Assembly (NCBI GenBank): GCA_004794655.1
Contig: SMMW01000584.1
Span: forward strand, 2,426,001 to 2,490,000
DNA length: 64,000 bases
Source: Marisa cornuarietis
Lineage: Eukaryota; Mollusca; Gastropoda; Architaenioglossa; Ampullariidae
Direction: 5' to 3'
Position numbers and translations under genes: made by a program. The notes under the pieces are model-generated. The model searched no databases, was not told the DNA's origin, and saw only the letters and a list, made by a program, of their open reading frames with translations. Below, piece after piece: positions 49,421 to 64,000 of the stretch. The number at the start of each line of letters is the position of its first letter. Position 1 is the first letter of the stretch.

Positions 49421-50689
49421 AATCAAATGAATATTTATACAGTAAAACTCCATTAAGACTTTTTTGTTTTGCGCCCCTCTTAGATACGACCCAAACATTC
49501 ACGGCCGTAATTCACTTTATAAAGCCATCTCTATCACGACTACCTCCCCAATGCGACTTTCAGTCCCCAGTTTTGTGCTCTGTTAAGTTTTTTTTCCGCA
49601 GATGTTGCGTGTTAAAACGTATTAAATACATACTTCTGGTTGACAGCTTGCCCTATCTTGTGACTTGCTTGTCCATTGCCGATCGTTTCAACCCAAAGCA
49701 ATATCGCCCCAGGCATATCTACCACCCGTCTGAGTCGAATCGACCATGCTAGGACCATATCGTGCCACGTTAGCGTACAAGCCATCGTCCCAACAGTGAA
49801 ACTCGAATCGACCCATGCTCAAAAGACCAATTGATCACCGTTGACACAAGTAGCTATTAACGTCAACTATTGCCAACAGAGCCATGTTCAACTGCCATTT
49901 TGCTAAACAAAAAAGGCCGCTTGTCAATAAACATTTTAGAGAACAAAGTTCACAATGGCGCACAAACTCTATTTTTTCTTGAATAGTTAATTTTTTTTAA
50001 AAGCCCTTAGCGTCAGTTGTTTTTAGTTTGGAGTTGCCCATTAAATGTATTTGTTGACGATCGGTTACTATCAATCAGCCGTCGTTGCTCGGTCATTTAT
50101 TTAGCCAGAGCCTGAGTCGATTCTACTTTCGGTGTTACGCGGGACGATAGCAGGGTCAGTTCGACTCAGGAAGGAGGTTGATATTGCTGGGGCGAAATGG
50201 TTTTTGGTCGAAATGACTGGTCCCCATTCATTGTTGTCTGCGTTGACCATCGCGCATCAGCTGACTGTGCTTCACCAACGACTTTTTTTTTTGCAGAAGT
50301 CACGTGTTTATAAAAATTGGATTCTTGTGAGTGACTGTGGTCTATTGGGTCATTTTACAGTTATTATGTTTTAAAATATAAATAATGCATTTTAAGAAAC
50401 CACCTCGTCCACCACGTTTTGCGTGTATTGATCAACCGCTCTTACCGGGAGAGTTGGTTCCCTGTAAGTCGTCAATCAAGTGATGGATTAAGTGAGCATG
50501 ACCGAATGAAGATGAAAGCGACAAAGAAAAGCCATATGATATGATTTTTAAGAGCTTTATGCTCAACATTTAGATAAAAGAACGATGTGTTTGAAGTCGT
50601 GTTTCTTGGAATGAAGGCAGACCGGTTGATTTCCCTACAATGTCCCCCCTCAGTCATGACCTGATTTTGGTGGATTTTAGTGACGTTGT
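49421..50689. other. Non-coding DNA
   Basis: Unique sequence. The 80-codon plus-strand frame at 50132-50374 shows no domain. CCAAT/CGACC-type words are common but no promoter can be called. Confidence 0.4.
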
Positions 50690-51690
50690 ATGATACAAAT
50701 ACAATACAAATACAAAACTTCTTTCTTAATTCTTTTCAATAAATATTTATCTGCCATGTTACTATTACATCATTGATTACATGATGCCTCAAGTATGACA
50801 TTGACTATAAACACACATTTTTAGCAAAATAGAATGACCAGGAGCATAAGAACCTTCACTCAAAGACGTGTCCTAGACATAATTTGGTTGCATATGTGGA
50901 TTGCCGTCGGAATAAAAGAGTCCAGATAGTGCGAATTTGGCTCGGGGGGACTCTAAACCTACCACTTCTGTCTAACCGTCTGTTGTCGAACTCCTATGGA
51001 AGTGGATGAGAGTCATCGGCTAAAATTGTAGACAGTTTGTTGTACAGAAGCTTGTGATATAGTGTCTCTAAGTGGTTATGCATCCTCCCAATCACCTCTC
51101 CTGTTTTTAAATGTTTTTGTTCAGCTTGTCCCTATTCTGTTTTACTATGCTCCCACCCCAGCACACTAGGTCAAAAGTCACGGTGCTTCGTATTACTGAA
51201 GTGTAGAATTGTTACTGGAGCTGAGGGAGGACATTAAAAGATTTAAGTTTTCTCAGACAGTAAAGGCGTCTGTGCGACGCTGTCAACACGAGCTTTCCAG
51301 GTGAGTTCATCGTCGACAGTTATACCTAAATATTTGTACCTGTCTACTCTTGTTACGACCTCACCTTTAATAAGTATGTCATCAAAATCAGCCTTGTCTT
51401 TCCTGAAGTCTACAATCATTTTGTTTATTTTCTTGACGTTTAACTCTAAATAACTGTTGTCACACCATGTTCAATGCCCGGTCTGTAGTAGGAGCCATCA
51501 TCCTGGGAAATCAGTCCACTAAGTCCGGTGTCGTCTGCAAATTTAACTCTAGGGCAGTTTTCATTCCTGTGTCTACACTTCGCCGTCTACAGGGCAAACA
51601 AGAAAGGAGAGAGAACAGTCTCTTGGGGAGCACCAGTACTGGTGTACAAAGTATCAGAAATGATATTACTAGAATTTATTGTTAAATTGA
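50690..51690 (-). mobile_element. Non-LTR retrotransposon (CR1/Rex-like) RT relic with 3' tail
   Basis: Read on the minus strand from 51690, the RT palm begins DTLYTSTGAPQETVLSPFLF, is broken by a TAG in place of Tyr, then gives CPRVKFADDTGLSGLIS with the catalytic FADDT. After a small frame break it continues LELNVKKINKMIVDFRKDKA, VTRVDRYKYLGITVDDELTW, then (other frame) RRLYCLRKLKSFNVLPQLQ and FYTSVIRSTVTFDLVCWGG. All these blocks occur in this order in CR1/Rex-type elements. A 3' tail of repeated ACAAAT-type units (plus strand 50694-50718) marks the end. The stop, a small deletion after DELTW and frameshifts make it inactive, but it is the best preserved LINE here. Confidence 0.88.
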
Positions 51691-51824
51691 GTTCTGATAC
51701 ACTTTTATTCAGTAATGAAAGGAAGTTGGGTCGTTGAAACATTTTCCCTTATTTTGGGGAGAGAGAAATTCTTGGAAATTACAGACCCTAGCATGTCGGG
51801 GGCGCGGGGGTTTAGGGTTAGGGG

Positions 51825-51827
<3 letters not shown>

Positions 51828-51866
<39 letters not shown>
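51828..51866. repeat. (CA)n microsatellite with a short telomere-like word upstream
   Basis: About 19 CA dinucleotides, preceded at 51811-51823 by TTTAGGGTTAGGG, barely two copies of the animal telomere repeat and possibly chance. Confidence 0.95.
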
Positions 51867-51869
<3 letters not shown>

Positions 51870-53470
51870 GCTTCGCGCACATTCACACTGCCCATCAACT
51901 GAATTTCCATAGCAACTCAGCGCCGAGATGTCGAATATGCTAATTCAGAAGTCTCCGCATTTGTCGACTCTCTGCCAGAGCAACAACCAAAACTCTCTGG
52001 AGAGCTCAGAGGAGATTTCCTACGCCCTCCTCTTCCCAACCGAAAACATCCCCCCCCCTGGATAACTTCGATGGCCAAATCCAGAGAGAGGTGCAAAGCT
52101 CTTTGTCAGACGGCGCGACATGGAAAATACACTAGCACTTGCTAATCTTGCCGGTAGTCGACAAAAGACAGGAGGGGAGGCTGGGAGTGAATAATATTAC
52201 AACTTCCGGTGTTCCGACCCTTGTGTCAGCCTGCAAAAGAGGAAAAACAACATCGAAATTCATTCTTTATGCTGACGTGATTGATGTTAACGTGCCAGGA
52301 AGACGAATAAGTATTTAATCTCAGTGGCGATTTCTCTTCTGTATTTTCTAGACAGCCCGCAGGAGAATTTAGTGATCTTGATCACCATAGTCGTGAGCTT
52401 AATAACGTAACGGGTTTCTTGTTGTTTTTGACAAGTAAAAAATTAGAATTTGGTTATTTATTATTTTTTTGTTTAATTATTTATTGTTTGCTTTGCTGGT
52501 ATCCTGATAAAGTCATCTTTAGTTTCTTTGAGATATTCTGTATTTTGATACTTCCGATTATTTCTTTGTTCCTTTCTTTATCTTTTTCTTTCTTTCTCTC
52601 CTGCCAAGGTCACTGTTTGTGAGCCTGCCTTACTGTATACTTATAGTTATTTACCTGATGTGCACCTCATGACGTCATATAACCTCTCTCGTCCTTCCCT
52701 CATTCTGGACATGTAACTGCTGTCAGTTTGTGTTGAATACCCGAATTTTAAACACAAGGCTCTACGATGTTGACGTAATATGTCTGGCAAACCATGAAGT
52801 CTTGATGACTTTGCTGTATTTTTTGTAATGAGGCTCGTTTCACGCTTGTTTCCTGCTCGACAAATGTTTACGAGGCGTTATTTTTTATTTTATTTTTTTA
52901 TTTTAGTGCAAGCATCCCTGGTTAACGAAGGTTTGATGAAGTTTGCTTCCACTCCATCGTCACGCCATCCTGCGAAGAACGTTGCGAAGAAAAGTTTACA
53001 AAGGTTGTGTGCGTTCTCATTTGCATCGTGCAGCGTGAGTGGCTGTAACGCAGCGGTAATTCTCTCAGCAAGTCTTTGATGTTCCGAGTATCCCGCCAGC
53101 TGACATAGTTTAGGTTTTTAATAATCTCCTGGCGCTGGGTCTTATTTCTCCCTTGCGCGTCATCACCAACGGAAGCTAGACATTCTCGTTACGTCCTCAC
53201 AAGCTGGCGGAAACGCTGATACACACAGGCCTTGTCTTTCAGACACCAAGCAAAGCCAGATTGACTAGCGGATATGCTAAAAGAGAGAGAGAGAGAGAAC
53301 TGTTCAAGTCTTATTCATCTCATCGGTAACATTAAGTTAAATTTTTTTAAAATGTAGGTGCTTTTCCATAATGATACAGATCAGTTGTAGTTTTTCGACT
53401 GCCAACTCGTGTTTTGTCAATCAATCAATCAAAATAAAAAGATAGGTCAGTTTGCCCGCGTACAGTAGGT

Positions 53471-53473
<3 letters not shown>
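51867..53473. other. Mostly non-coding DNA, possible undetected exons
   Basis: Unique sequence. Candidate 3' splice sites precede short open stretches at about 52350 and 52904, but none has a matching donor in phase with the exons at 54036 onward. Pyrimidine-rich patches lie at 52545-52600. A CAATCAATCAATC run lies at about 53418-53431. Confidence 0.3.

Positions 53474-53539
<66 letters not shown>
53474..53539. repeat. (GT)n microsatellite
   Basis: About 33 GT dinucleotides. Confidence 0.98.
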
Positions 53540-53540
<1 letters not shown>

Positions 53541-53830
53541 ATTATTCCCCATTCTCTCATTTCCTACTTTTGTTTGCAATTAAAAACCTATTCCAACCTT
53601 CACACTGCCCTTTCATGTCCCCTTCCTCTTCGTTTGCAGCTGCCTTACGTGTTGTCCCCACAGTGTTGCAGTGCAGATGTATCCACGGGCTGTTCCATAT
53701 TCCGTTAGTTGTTTCATTACATTTCGATGTTCATATGTGTCCCTGTACAATCTTGTCCTCGTGTACGCTTCGATGCGTTTGTGTACCCTCGTGTATTGTG
53801 ATTGTTCGTGTACGTTCGTGACCACTAGTG

Positions 53831-53838
<8 letters not shown>

Positions 53839-53903
<65 letters not shown>
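53839..53903. repeat. (GT)n microsatellite
   Basis: About 32 GT dinucleotides. The frames through this and the preceding run are artefacts. Confidence 0.98.
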
Positions 53904-53905
<2 letters not shown>

Positions 53906-54035
53906 TTTTTAGCTTAGGCGACTGTTAGTCCCTCGAGCCGCTAACCCTAGATGTTGCAGAAACAGATCTCAAAATCAAATCATATTATATTCTAAATGCG
54001 TCATCCTTAATTTGTTTAATTACTCAAATTTACAG

Positions 54036-54796
54036 AGCGGTCGCAATCTCAACACACGCGTTCTGGAAGACAGCAAATGGGATACAACTAATCAACCAGC
54101 ACGAGAAGCAGCAGTCTTTATCGCAACACTGCTTTCTGGCCCAGGTAAACAGTAATTTAAGCTCGATTAGTGTCATTTAGTGTAGTCAGCATTAACAGCT
54201 TGCCCCTGATTAGCGGGAACTACATCGATGTTGACACTGGGAGACAAGGCGTCGTGACTAAGCCACACGTCACATAACTTCGGACAATGGGATCGTCTGT
54301 TTTATTGTGGAGATGCACGTCTTTGTTGTCATGACAGATTTGCGAGAAACCGTCCAAGAAAAATATTTCTAAGATTACTTGATACCTTGATTGATTCTGG
54401 ACTTCTGTACCCTAGCATCTGATCACAAGGATGAGTCATTCACCGGAACTGGACAATCGTTGAAAAATTCTTTTGACATTTTTTAATTTACTAGCTGTGG
54501 ATTGGGCACCTGGCGTCGTCGGAGACAGGGAAAGGTAAGAGCGAGGGAGAGAAGACACGACACGTTCTTCACAAACGGTGGCCACAAAAAAACGCTGGTT
54601 CTAACACCTCCCTCCCTTACGACATTAGATCAAGCGACTTCTTTTTATTTCTTTTAAAACTAGCTGCTCGGACACCCTGCAGCCATGCGACGAGGATGGC
54701 AAAAAGACGGATCGAGGCTCAGCTCCACTGCCAGTTTATCAGCGCATCGTCCATCATGATGCCAACGACTGCGACAATGTACCAGACGCCGTGTGA
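54036..54796 (+). CDS. 3' exons of an unrecognised gene (three exons in phase)
   Basis: Three open segments are bounded by good GT-AG signals and join without breaking frame. Exon 54036-54144 follows ATTTACAG and ends CCCAG/GTAAAC. Exon 54495-54534 follows TTTACTAG and ends GAAAG/GTAAGA. Exon 54664-54796 follows a T-rich tract with AAACTAG and ends with TGA. The phases are 1 and 2 and agree at both junctions. The product is about 92 residues of a C-terminus. It opens SGRNLNTRVLEDSKWDTTNQ, has a hydrophobic AAVFIATLLSGP segment, a VDWAPGVVGD junction, and ends in an acidic, four-Cys tail ending NVPDAV. Codons are strongly purine-first in this frame. A second frame also stays open, but its composition is less protein-like. 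The last exon could instead use a weak donor at 54791 (GTGTGAG) and continue. Upstream exons were not found. No family is recognised; an extracellular protein is a guess from the cysteines. Confidence 0.55.
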
Positions 54797-56974
54797 GACA
54801 ACTTCCTTGTGTTTGCTAGACACAACACACAACCCGAGTATCGAATAGAAGTTTTCCTATGGTCGCAACCAGAGCTGTGTGCTTAGCTTGCTAGCCTACA
54901 TTTATTTTCACACAAGCTCCTTCTAGGCGATATCTTAATAACCCGACAAATATTGTCGAACGTTTGACTAAGATTTAACCACAGATGAGTATGAAGGTCA
55001 CAGCGAATCAGTGGCTTTGGGGCGAACATTCGGGACTTTTGAACTTCGGTGAACATGCTGAGCTAAGACCAGTCTTGTTGGCCAATACATTGCCAAAAAG
55101 ATGTTAAAACAAAAGGTCTTTGAGTTATTTCGGACGTTGACGTTTCAGTGCTTTGCCTTAGTTAAGATAGACGATAAGGAAGGTTTTCCACATGCGTTGC
55201 TGTCTATGAACAGAGGCGAGACAGTACCGTAGAAGGAAGTCTTCAACCATGTGTACCGTAGCCAAAAACAGCGGAATGAAACAACCACTATTCTTCATAG
55301 CAGTAAAGAAATGCGATATTCATTTGGAAAGGAGGAAGCAAAGTAGACACCAAAAATATTGGTTGTATGTTATTGAAATATATGAATCATGCAAACGTAC
55401 ATATCTCTCTCTATATATATATATAAAGAGAGAGAGGAAAAAATAAAAAAATAAACAAACCATCGATAGAAAGAAAATAAAAGAACGATATAAATAAAGA
55501 GTAAAAAAGGAAAGAACACAACCAAAAAGCAAACAAACAAACAAAACTAAAGCCACACAATAAATAAGCGTCCTTCATACTGAGCGACCTCGTTTCAGGC
55601 GCAAATATCCGAGACATCCACAGACGGTCTCAGACACTCTCAGTCGCTTGAGATGCCTTGAATATGTCCCATTCCTCCCCACCCCCCACCCCCCCACACA
55701 CACACACCGTCCGTTCTGCACATCCCCTGCTGTGATGCTACAGAGAGGTGAGGGAAGGAGATTGCCTTGCAGAGTCATAAGAAGGGAACGAGAGGAGGGA
55801 GTCAATCGGCGCCTCGACCTTCACAGAGCAGGTTGATGTTGTTTGGTTCCAGTAGCCACCTCGCCCTTGCGAGCAGTAATCGTGTGCTGCACTCTCTCTC
55901 TCTCTCTCTGCGCCTGTGCAAGTCAAATGAAGCGGCAATCCTGTCTGAGGCCGGAGGGTACAAATTCAACTAAACACCGCCGCACTTTATTGGATTTGAG
56001 CTCTTGGCCTGTTTAGTAAAAGAAGGATCAACAACAAATCGTTTTCCAAGCTTTTAGGCCAACGTGAGCTGCAGATCGTGCAGCTGCAGAGCTCGTCGAC
56101 AGCCCGCGAGCAGATTTCAGACCTTCGCATGATAAACGTGAGTGGGCACCCAGACACAGAGAAGGACTAAAGGAAGAGAGAACACTGGAAGCAAAAAAGT
56201 CTATGTGTCAACTGGTGATTTTTGCGGCTGTGTTTCTACAGCTGCTCCAAATTTATGCTTTCTTTTAATTTGGCTTACTGAAGTAATTGTTACACAATTG
56301 TTTACATCGTCTGGAGCACGTCCATTGTTTCCGATAGAATTAGAAAAATAAGTAGAAAATATGATAATAATATGGTGATACCGTAACAAAGCTTTCCCTA
56401 TGCTTTCTCCGTTCTCATTTGCTCATAAACGCGCCAACCAGCGGTTTGATTAGTTAGGAAGGAGGCAGACGACCGTATCAAAAGAAGTAATTTTCGATCT
56501 TCTTCTTTTTATCGTCATCTCTCCTTCTGAGTTTAAATATGCTAACAGTTTTATCCTCCATTACTTGCTATAAGAATTTGCTGCTGTTTTCCTCTTCGAT
56601 TGATGCAGCACTAGCGACTAATACACATTTTGCAGCCTTTGGACTATAAGGCAAAGATAGGGTGCAGTAAATCTCTCGTGGCGAGGGCAGGTCATGGCGA
56701 TGGGTAGTTGTCCGCGTGATTTCCGATGCTGCCGCCATGCGGATGGCTTGAGGAGGCCCCTGAGCCGCGTTGACTGGGAGTGAGGATAGAGCAGAGTACC
56801 CGACATAGAGTCGGGAGCTCACATATATTTATTACAGCCTCCCTACCCGAGTCTGGGTCAAGGGTTCACTCATCTCTGTCACAAACTTTCAGCTTAGGGA
56901 TCTGGTGTCCGTGGCATCGGGTGTCTTCATCAGATTGACAAGAATGCCTGTAAAGCACAAACTAATTAACATAG
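54797..56974. other. Non-coding DNA, no supported gene
   Basis: Contains a short (TA)n/(GA)n tract at about 55405-55440, A-rich AAAC words at about 55525-55550 and a CT run at 55891-55909. The minus-strand frame at 56568-56822 (84 codons) is GC-rich but unrecognised. It is preceded on that strand by an AATAAA, so a decayed LTR element is conceivable. Confidence 0.35.
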
Positions 56975-56977
56975 TTT

Positions 56978-57044
<67 letters not shown>
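56975..57044. repeat. (TTTC)n tetranucleotide microsatellite
   Basis: About 17 TTTC/CTTT units. Confidence 0.98.
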
Positions 57045-57047
<3 letters not shown>

Positions 57048-57759
57048 TTTTTTAGTTTAGTCTGTCTCCCATGTCCTTAAGTTCATTCTCCCTTTTGTCG
57101 GTCTTCTTCGTCTGTCTCAAAACTTGACTCACTAGAGAACCTTCCACGTCATTGCTTTAATGGGAACAGGTGCTTCGACATCTAGCGACCTGAATACCAT
57201 CTGTACATTCGTGATTAATTCATGTTTTTACGACACGTTTTCTCCACGAAGTTGTAGCATCGGATATCCTTATGACTTCTCAATGTCTAATTAGCTATCA
57301 GTCACCTTTTCGATTGCTTATGTTTGATAAAAGCAATATTTATTTCTCGTGTGTCTGGTCTCATTCCTTCTTATTTCCATCTCTACTCTCCCATGTCCAC
57401 AAATTGTAAAATGTAGCCTTTTTAATGGCAACTTCTTCTTTGTGTGCATTGAGCAGATTTCTTTTGTTGACTTATTTGCTCAAAGCTTGATTGTCAAAGA
57501 AGCAGCCTTTTCTAATCAGTGTTCATTTTTGGGGGAATATAAGAATGGCGAGTTTGCAACAATAGTTTTTGAACTCAGAAAAAATGGTCTTCTTGCAGCT
57601 CATTCTTGTGTCTGAAAATAACAAGAGGGGAGCTATCCAGTGTGCTTAGAAATAGTCTTCCATAATGTACAATCTTCTGTAAATTCTACGTCCTTAGAAG
57701 TAAATATTAGCCCATTACAGGCAGAAACAACTGAACGATTGAAACAGATGAATCGACCC
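57045..57759. other. Non-coding DNA
   Basis: AT- and pyrimidine-rich, no supported feature. Confidence 0.4.
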
Positions 57760-57765
57760 GTGTGT

Positions 57766-57830
<65 letters not shown>

Positions 57831-57841
57831 CGCGCGCGCGT
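57760..57841. repeat. (GT)n(GC)n compound microsatellite
   Basis: About 31 GT units pass directly into about 9 GC units; alternating purine-pyrimidine DNA of this kind can adopt Z-form. Confidence 0.98.
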
Positions 57842-57936
57842 TTCCGTGTCTCTGCGTGCACCTAAAAGTGTTTGCGGTATGCGTGTGACAGTTTATTCAC
57901 TTACACGAGTGCAAAGAAACTCATATGGCACTGCAG

Positions 57937-58410
57937 CTATAAACACGATCTACGGATATCCCAGAACAGTATGCTCTCAGCATCAGGTAAGAGTAAATGG
58001 TTGGATGCAATCACCTATAGGTTGTCTAGTAATCCTACTCCCAAGACCCTGAACAAACTCCTATCGCTGTTGACTGATGGCATACCGCTACAACGTGAAT
58101 AAACTTTCTGTTCCCTCGTTTTGTTGCGGAACGGGGGGGGGGCGCTTGTTTGCTTTATTTTATTGTTTTTCTAATAACTTTTGCTTTTGAGCTTGCTTAG
58201 AAAACAACACATATCTTTGTGGGAGAGTCGTTATCTACCCGGAACATGACCACTACTATCAGCTTTTACGCCGACATTCAAGCCTCGGCATTCCTAACCG
58301 AGGTTTGGAATTCGTTTCTGGTGTCCTGCTTGGTGAACCGTTACGGCGGAGACTCCTGCCAACAGAAACATACCTTTTATCGTGGGGATGCCATATTTCT
58401 GACTGTATAA
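57937..58410 (+). CDS. Two candidate exons of an unrecognised gene
   Basis: Segment 57937-57986 (after CACTGCAG, ending CATCAG/GTAAGAG) and segment 58201 onward (after TTGAGCTTGCTTAG) are both open and agree in phase 0. Together they read INTIYGYPRTVCSQHQ, then KTTHIFVGESLSTRN..., an aromatic/hydrophobic FYADIQASAFLTEVWNSF stretch, two cysteines about 15 residues apart, and RGDAIFLTV before a TAA at 58408. Codons of the second segment are largely G/C-ending. The first acceptor lacks a good pyrimidine tract. A weak donor at 58405 (GTATAA) could splice onward instead of using the stop. Relationship to the sets at 54 kb and 60.5 kb on the same strand is open; all three might belong to one gene. 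No domain recognised. Confidence 0.35.
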
Positions 58411-59781
58411 CAGGTACTGGTGTGAGAAACAGAGGTACGTCTGGCTAGATGGATAAATCTTGCTTGCAGATCTCTGCAAGAATTGTCACTCATCTCTTCG
58501 CAATCGCATTAATCGTGCAGACTTCGCGTGATACCATTACCCTAGCTCATCCAAACTGTAAGCAATCGTCCCTCTCTTGGAATTTCTGGCTAAGTACGCC
58601 ATGAATATCATCCAAGGAGAACGGGAGAGCACTGCTGTTATTAAAGGCATTGTGTTCTCTACCTTGAAGAAAGGTGGGCTTGGAGCTATATCATTGCCAC
58701 CAGTAGCGCGTGGTTTCGTCTAGGCAAATAGACGTTTAGCTGAAAATATTTTCGGGTAGGATTTATGCTGTGTCGGCAAGTTAAAACGGACAAACGAGCC
58801 CCCTCGCGCGCGCACACACACACACAGTGAAAAGGGAAGGAGTCCGCCGATTGTGGTGTGGACAAAGGGAGGCAATCTCTCCAATGCTTATCATTGTTAA
58901 TGCATGTTTTTCACCTATAGCCTCCCTTGGTTGATGCATGCATGTTTCCTAACTTCTACGGGAGAATAGCATTGCTTGCAAGGGATCTTTATTTCTTTCT
59001 CTCGATTTAATGTTTAAGGCTGATAAAGTCAAATAATATGGTAAAATTTCAAATGTAAATCCTTGAAATTCTACAGGTAATGTTCCAGTGGCCATTCTGC
59101 AAATGTTTCTATAGCCTAATGTACGCTTTCGATAAATATGTTAACGATAAGCCATTCTTTCTGTACTATTGTCGCTATAATAACATGTTTCCTTTATTGG
59201 TGTCGGTTCACAAACCCTGCATCCCACTTTCGCCGTTCGTCTTATTAATTCATTGAGAATTTACTAAATCTGTCTGTGCGTTGTCTTCCATGCCGCAAAA
59301 TAAGAGGGTTCTTGGAGAAATAAAAATATCTATCGCATACCACATAGGATTTTATTTTACAAAATTCTTAATTAGAAAGATCAATGATTTATACTAACAA
59401 ACCTTTTCTGAGTCTCACTGTCCCAGTCCTACAGTAAAGGTAAACATTTAGCACCACATATGTACAAAGATTTTTCGCCAGTTAGAAACTAAAGAACAAT
59501 CGCTGCACAATGAATAAACGAATGAAAAATGTTTAATATTTACGAATACATTTGCACAAATGTTAAAATTAGAAAATGGAAAATGCCTCGAAAAGTAGGC
59601 GCTGAAGGCACATATTTCAGCTGCTGCTGAACATGGTCAGAATGAGAGTGATTTTCAAATTTGATCTCTCCCGGTATTACACGATTTGTAGGAAAGGTCT
59701 TGCCGCAGCGAGAGGATTCCTAAGGGTTTGTTAACATGTTATTAAGAAAACATACAACGTCCGAGAGCTTTCAGGCACACG

Positions 59782-59847
<66 letters not shown>

Positions 59848-60471
59848 TGCTCGATCCCATGAACACGTCTGTCTTCATGTCTTCCTGTGCAGCGGTTATG
59901 ACGTCATCATGTCGACATTTCAAGATCTGTTGGACTGTTATTTATATGGAATGCAACATTCTAACATACACTTCTTTTAAAACTTAAGTTACATCTTTTA
60001 ACAGCTCCTCACTGTCTAAGAATTCATAATAAAGTATTCCCTTGCTTTCATCAAGAAGAGCTTCAAGTACAAATGCTATGTAGGTATAACGGCTCCAGCT
60101 ATAGCAGACACAGGCGTGTAGGCTTAGCTATTTAGCATGTAACGAACTTAGCTGTTGTACTGGACTTTGATTAACCATTCAAATATTCTACAAAATCAGA
60201 TTTTGTGAATATTAAAACGTTGCACATGTTTCACCAGCCAGCAATCAAAACAAACAAGTGAAAAAAAAAAACTAATGAACACAACGTTATGATGATGTCA
60301 GTGTCAATCGAAGACTTTCAAGGCATAAATTCTGAGGATGTTCCCGTCATATCTTCAGGGTAAAAGGTCGTTAGCCATTCATCGTAATGTTTTTCTCACA
60401 CTGGCGCAGTATTACAAACTACGGGCAGTGCTGAGCACATCATTGTCGTTTGTAACGACACACATTCACAG
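58411..60471. other. Mostly non-coding DNA
   Basis: A plus-strand open stretch at 58562-58723 (53 codons) has protein-like codons but no splice support. A short (CG)/(CA) run lies at about 58805-58827. The remainder is AT-rich and unremarkable apart from the CA repeat listed separately. Confidence 0.35.
59776..59844. repeat. (GC)n/(CA)n compound microsatellite
   Basis: A short GCGC run followed by about 27 CA dinucleotides. Confidence 0.98.
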
Positions 60472-61042
60472 TCCCTCCCGCCCTCCTAAGGCACCTGCGT
60501 GTTGACGAGTCCCTCGACATCATCATGTCTTCTGACTTCCCCGAGGGACGTCAAAGAGGTTGGTACACGTTGCCGGATCGCAACGGGTCTGACTGCAACA
60601 GGTTCAACATGGCGGTGTGTTCCCGTGACCTCATACGTAAGGTGGCTAATGTGTCGTCCTGTGGGCAGGGCTTGTCCATCTGCAACGGGCCTGTCACCGG
60701 AAACAATATCATAGATGTACGAGGTGATTAAGTACAGGATATAAAAGGAAAACAAAGAGAGAAAGGAAAAAAAATTATCACAAAGTAAGCTTCATTATGT
60801 AAGGCAAATGGTACGACAGGAGAGGCATAACAAATACTTACTATGAAAGGCAGATGAATAAGAACATTTTTCATGAACCAACCTAGGACTAAATTTAAAA
60901 AAAGAAAACAAATCAGCAGAGATTTTTTGTGGTAACCAACCGCAAAAATTATTATTATTTAAATAATAATATGCAACAGGTGAAGTAATTCTGTGTATGC
61001 CCGTAGGCACGCAAACCATTATGGCGTAGGTTTGAAACAAAC

Positions 61043-64000
<2,958 letters not shown>

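Noticed and set aside
51811..51823. Interstitial telomere repeat TTTAGGGTTAGGG
   Set aside because: Fewer than two and a half units; too short to support a telomeric origin.
56568..56900. Minus-strand GC-rich frame with upstream AATAAA, considered as an LTR element end or the missing Pax3/7 exon
   Set aside because: No tRNA-primer site, duplicated LTR, integrase motif or Pax-like residues seen.
58562..58723. 53-codon plus-strand open stretch with protein-like codons
   Set aside because: A stop lies immediately upstream with no acceptor in between, and no partner exon or domain was found.
60486..60755. 89-codon minus-strand frame below the last Pax3/7 exon, considered as its final exon
   Set aside because: No acceptor in the required phase, and the plus-strand frame of the same segment has better codon pattern and splice partners.

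Overview
The window looks like a gene-poor stretch of a large invertebrate animal genome, most likely a lophotrochozoan and probably a mollusc. The evidence is GT-AG exons separated by long AT-rich non-coding DNA, very dense CA/GT, GAT/CAT and tetranucleotide microsatellites, and decayed non-LTR retrotransposons, a Penelope-like element, a tRNA-derived SINE and a foldback element. The phylum is an inference. Nothing bacterial (operons, ribosome binding sites, CRISPR) is present.

The only confidently named gene is at the right end. Four minus-strand exons (63530-63346, 62979-62811, 62201-62071, 61193 to about 61043) encode the homeodomain and part of the C-terminal tail of a Pax3/7 protein, with reading phases that match across every intron. 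The paired domain and octapeptide would lie beyond position 64000, and the last C-terminal exon or exons are not identified. On the opposite strand, inside or beside the same introns, two plus-strand open exons (60472/60491-60723 and 61313-61521) fit together in phase. They suggest an unrecognised antisense gene interleaved with Pax3/7. Further left on the plus strand are another in-phase three-exon set ending in a stop (54036-54144, 54495-54534, 54664-54796) and a weaker two-exon set (57937-57986, 58201-58410). These could be neighbouring genes or parts of one larger gene. I recognise none of the products.

Left to right: 1-14.5 kb is essentially unique non-coding DNA with microsatellites and a 119-bp hairpin at 6.5 kb. 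A decayed Penelope-like element occupies 14.5-15.8 kb. Next to it, at 15.9-16.6 kb, is a possible divergent pair of small genes around an RFX X-box-like motif. LINE, SINE and MITE relics lie at 18.3-18.8, 21.0-21.2 and 25.7-26.0 kb. A 28.9-29.3 kb block is rich in CAG/CTG. An exact 54-bp tandem array at 31.3-31.5 kb carries splice-site-like sequences in every copy. LINE relics follow at 38.1, 40.3, 45.2, 49.3 and 50.7 kb, and a small cysteine-rich secreted-type ORF is at 39.8 kb. The 54-64 kb interval holds the supported exons.

Apart from Pax3/7, a developmental transcription factor, no pathway or multi-gene system can be reconstructed. I do not see a clear new biological system. The best leads are the antisense exons in Pax3/7, the three-exon gene at 54 kb and the 54-bp splice-site array.
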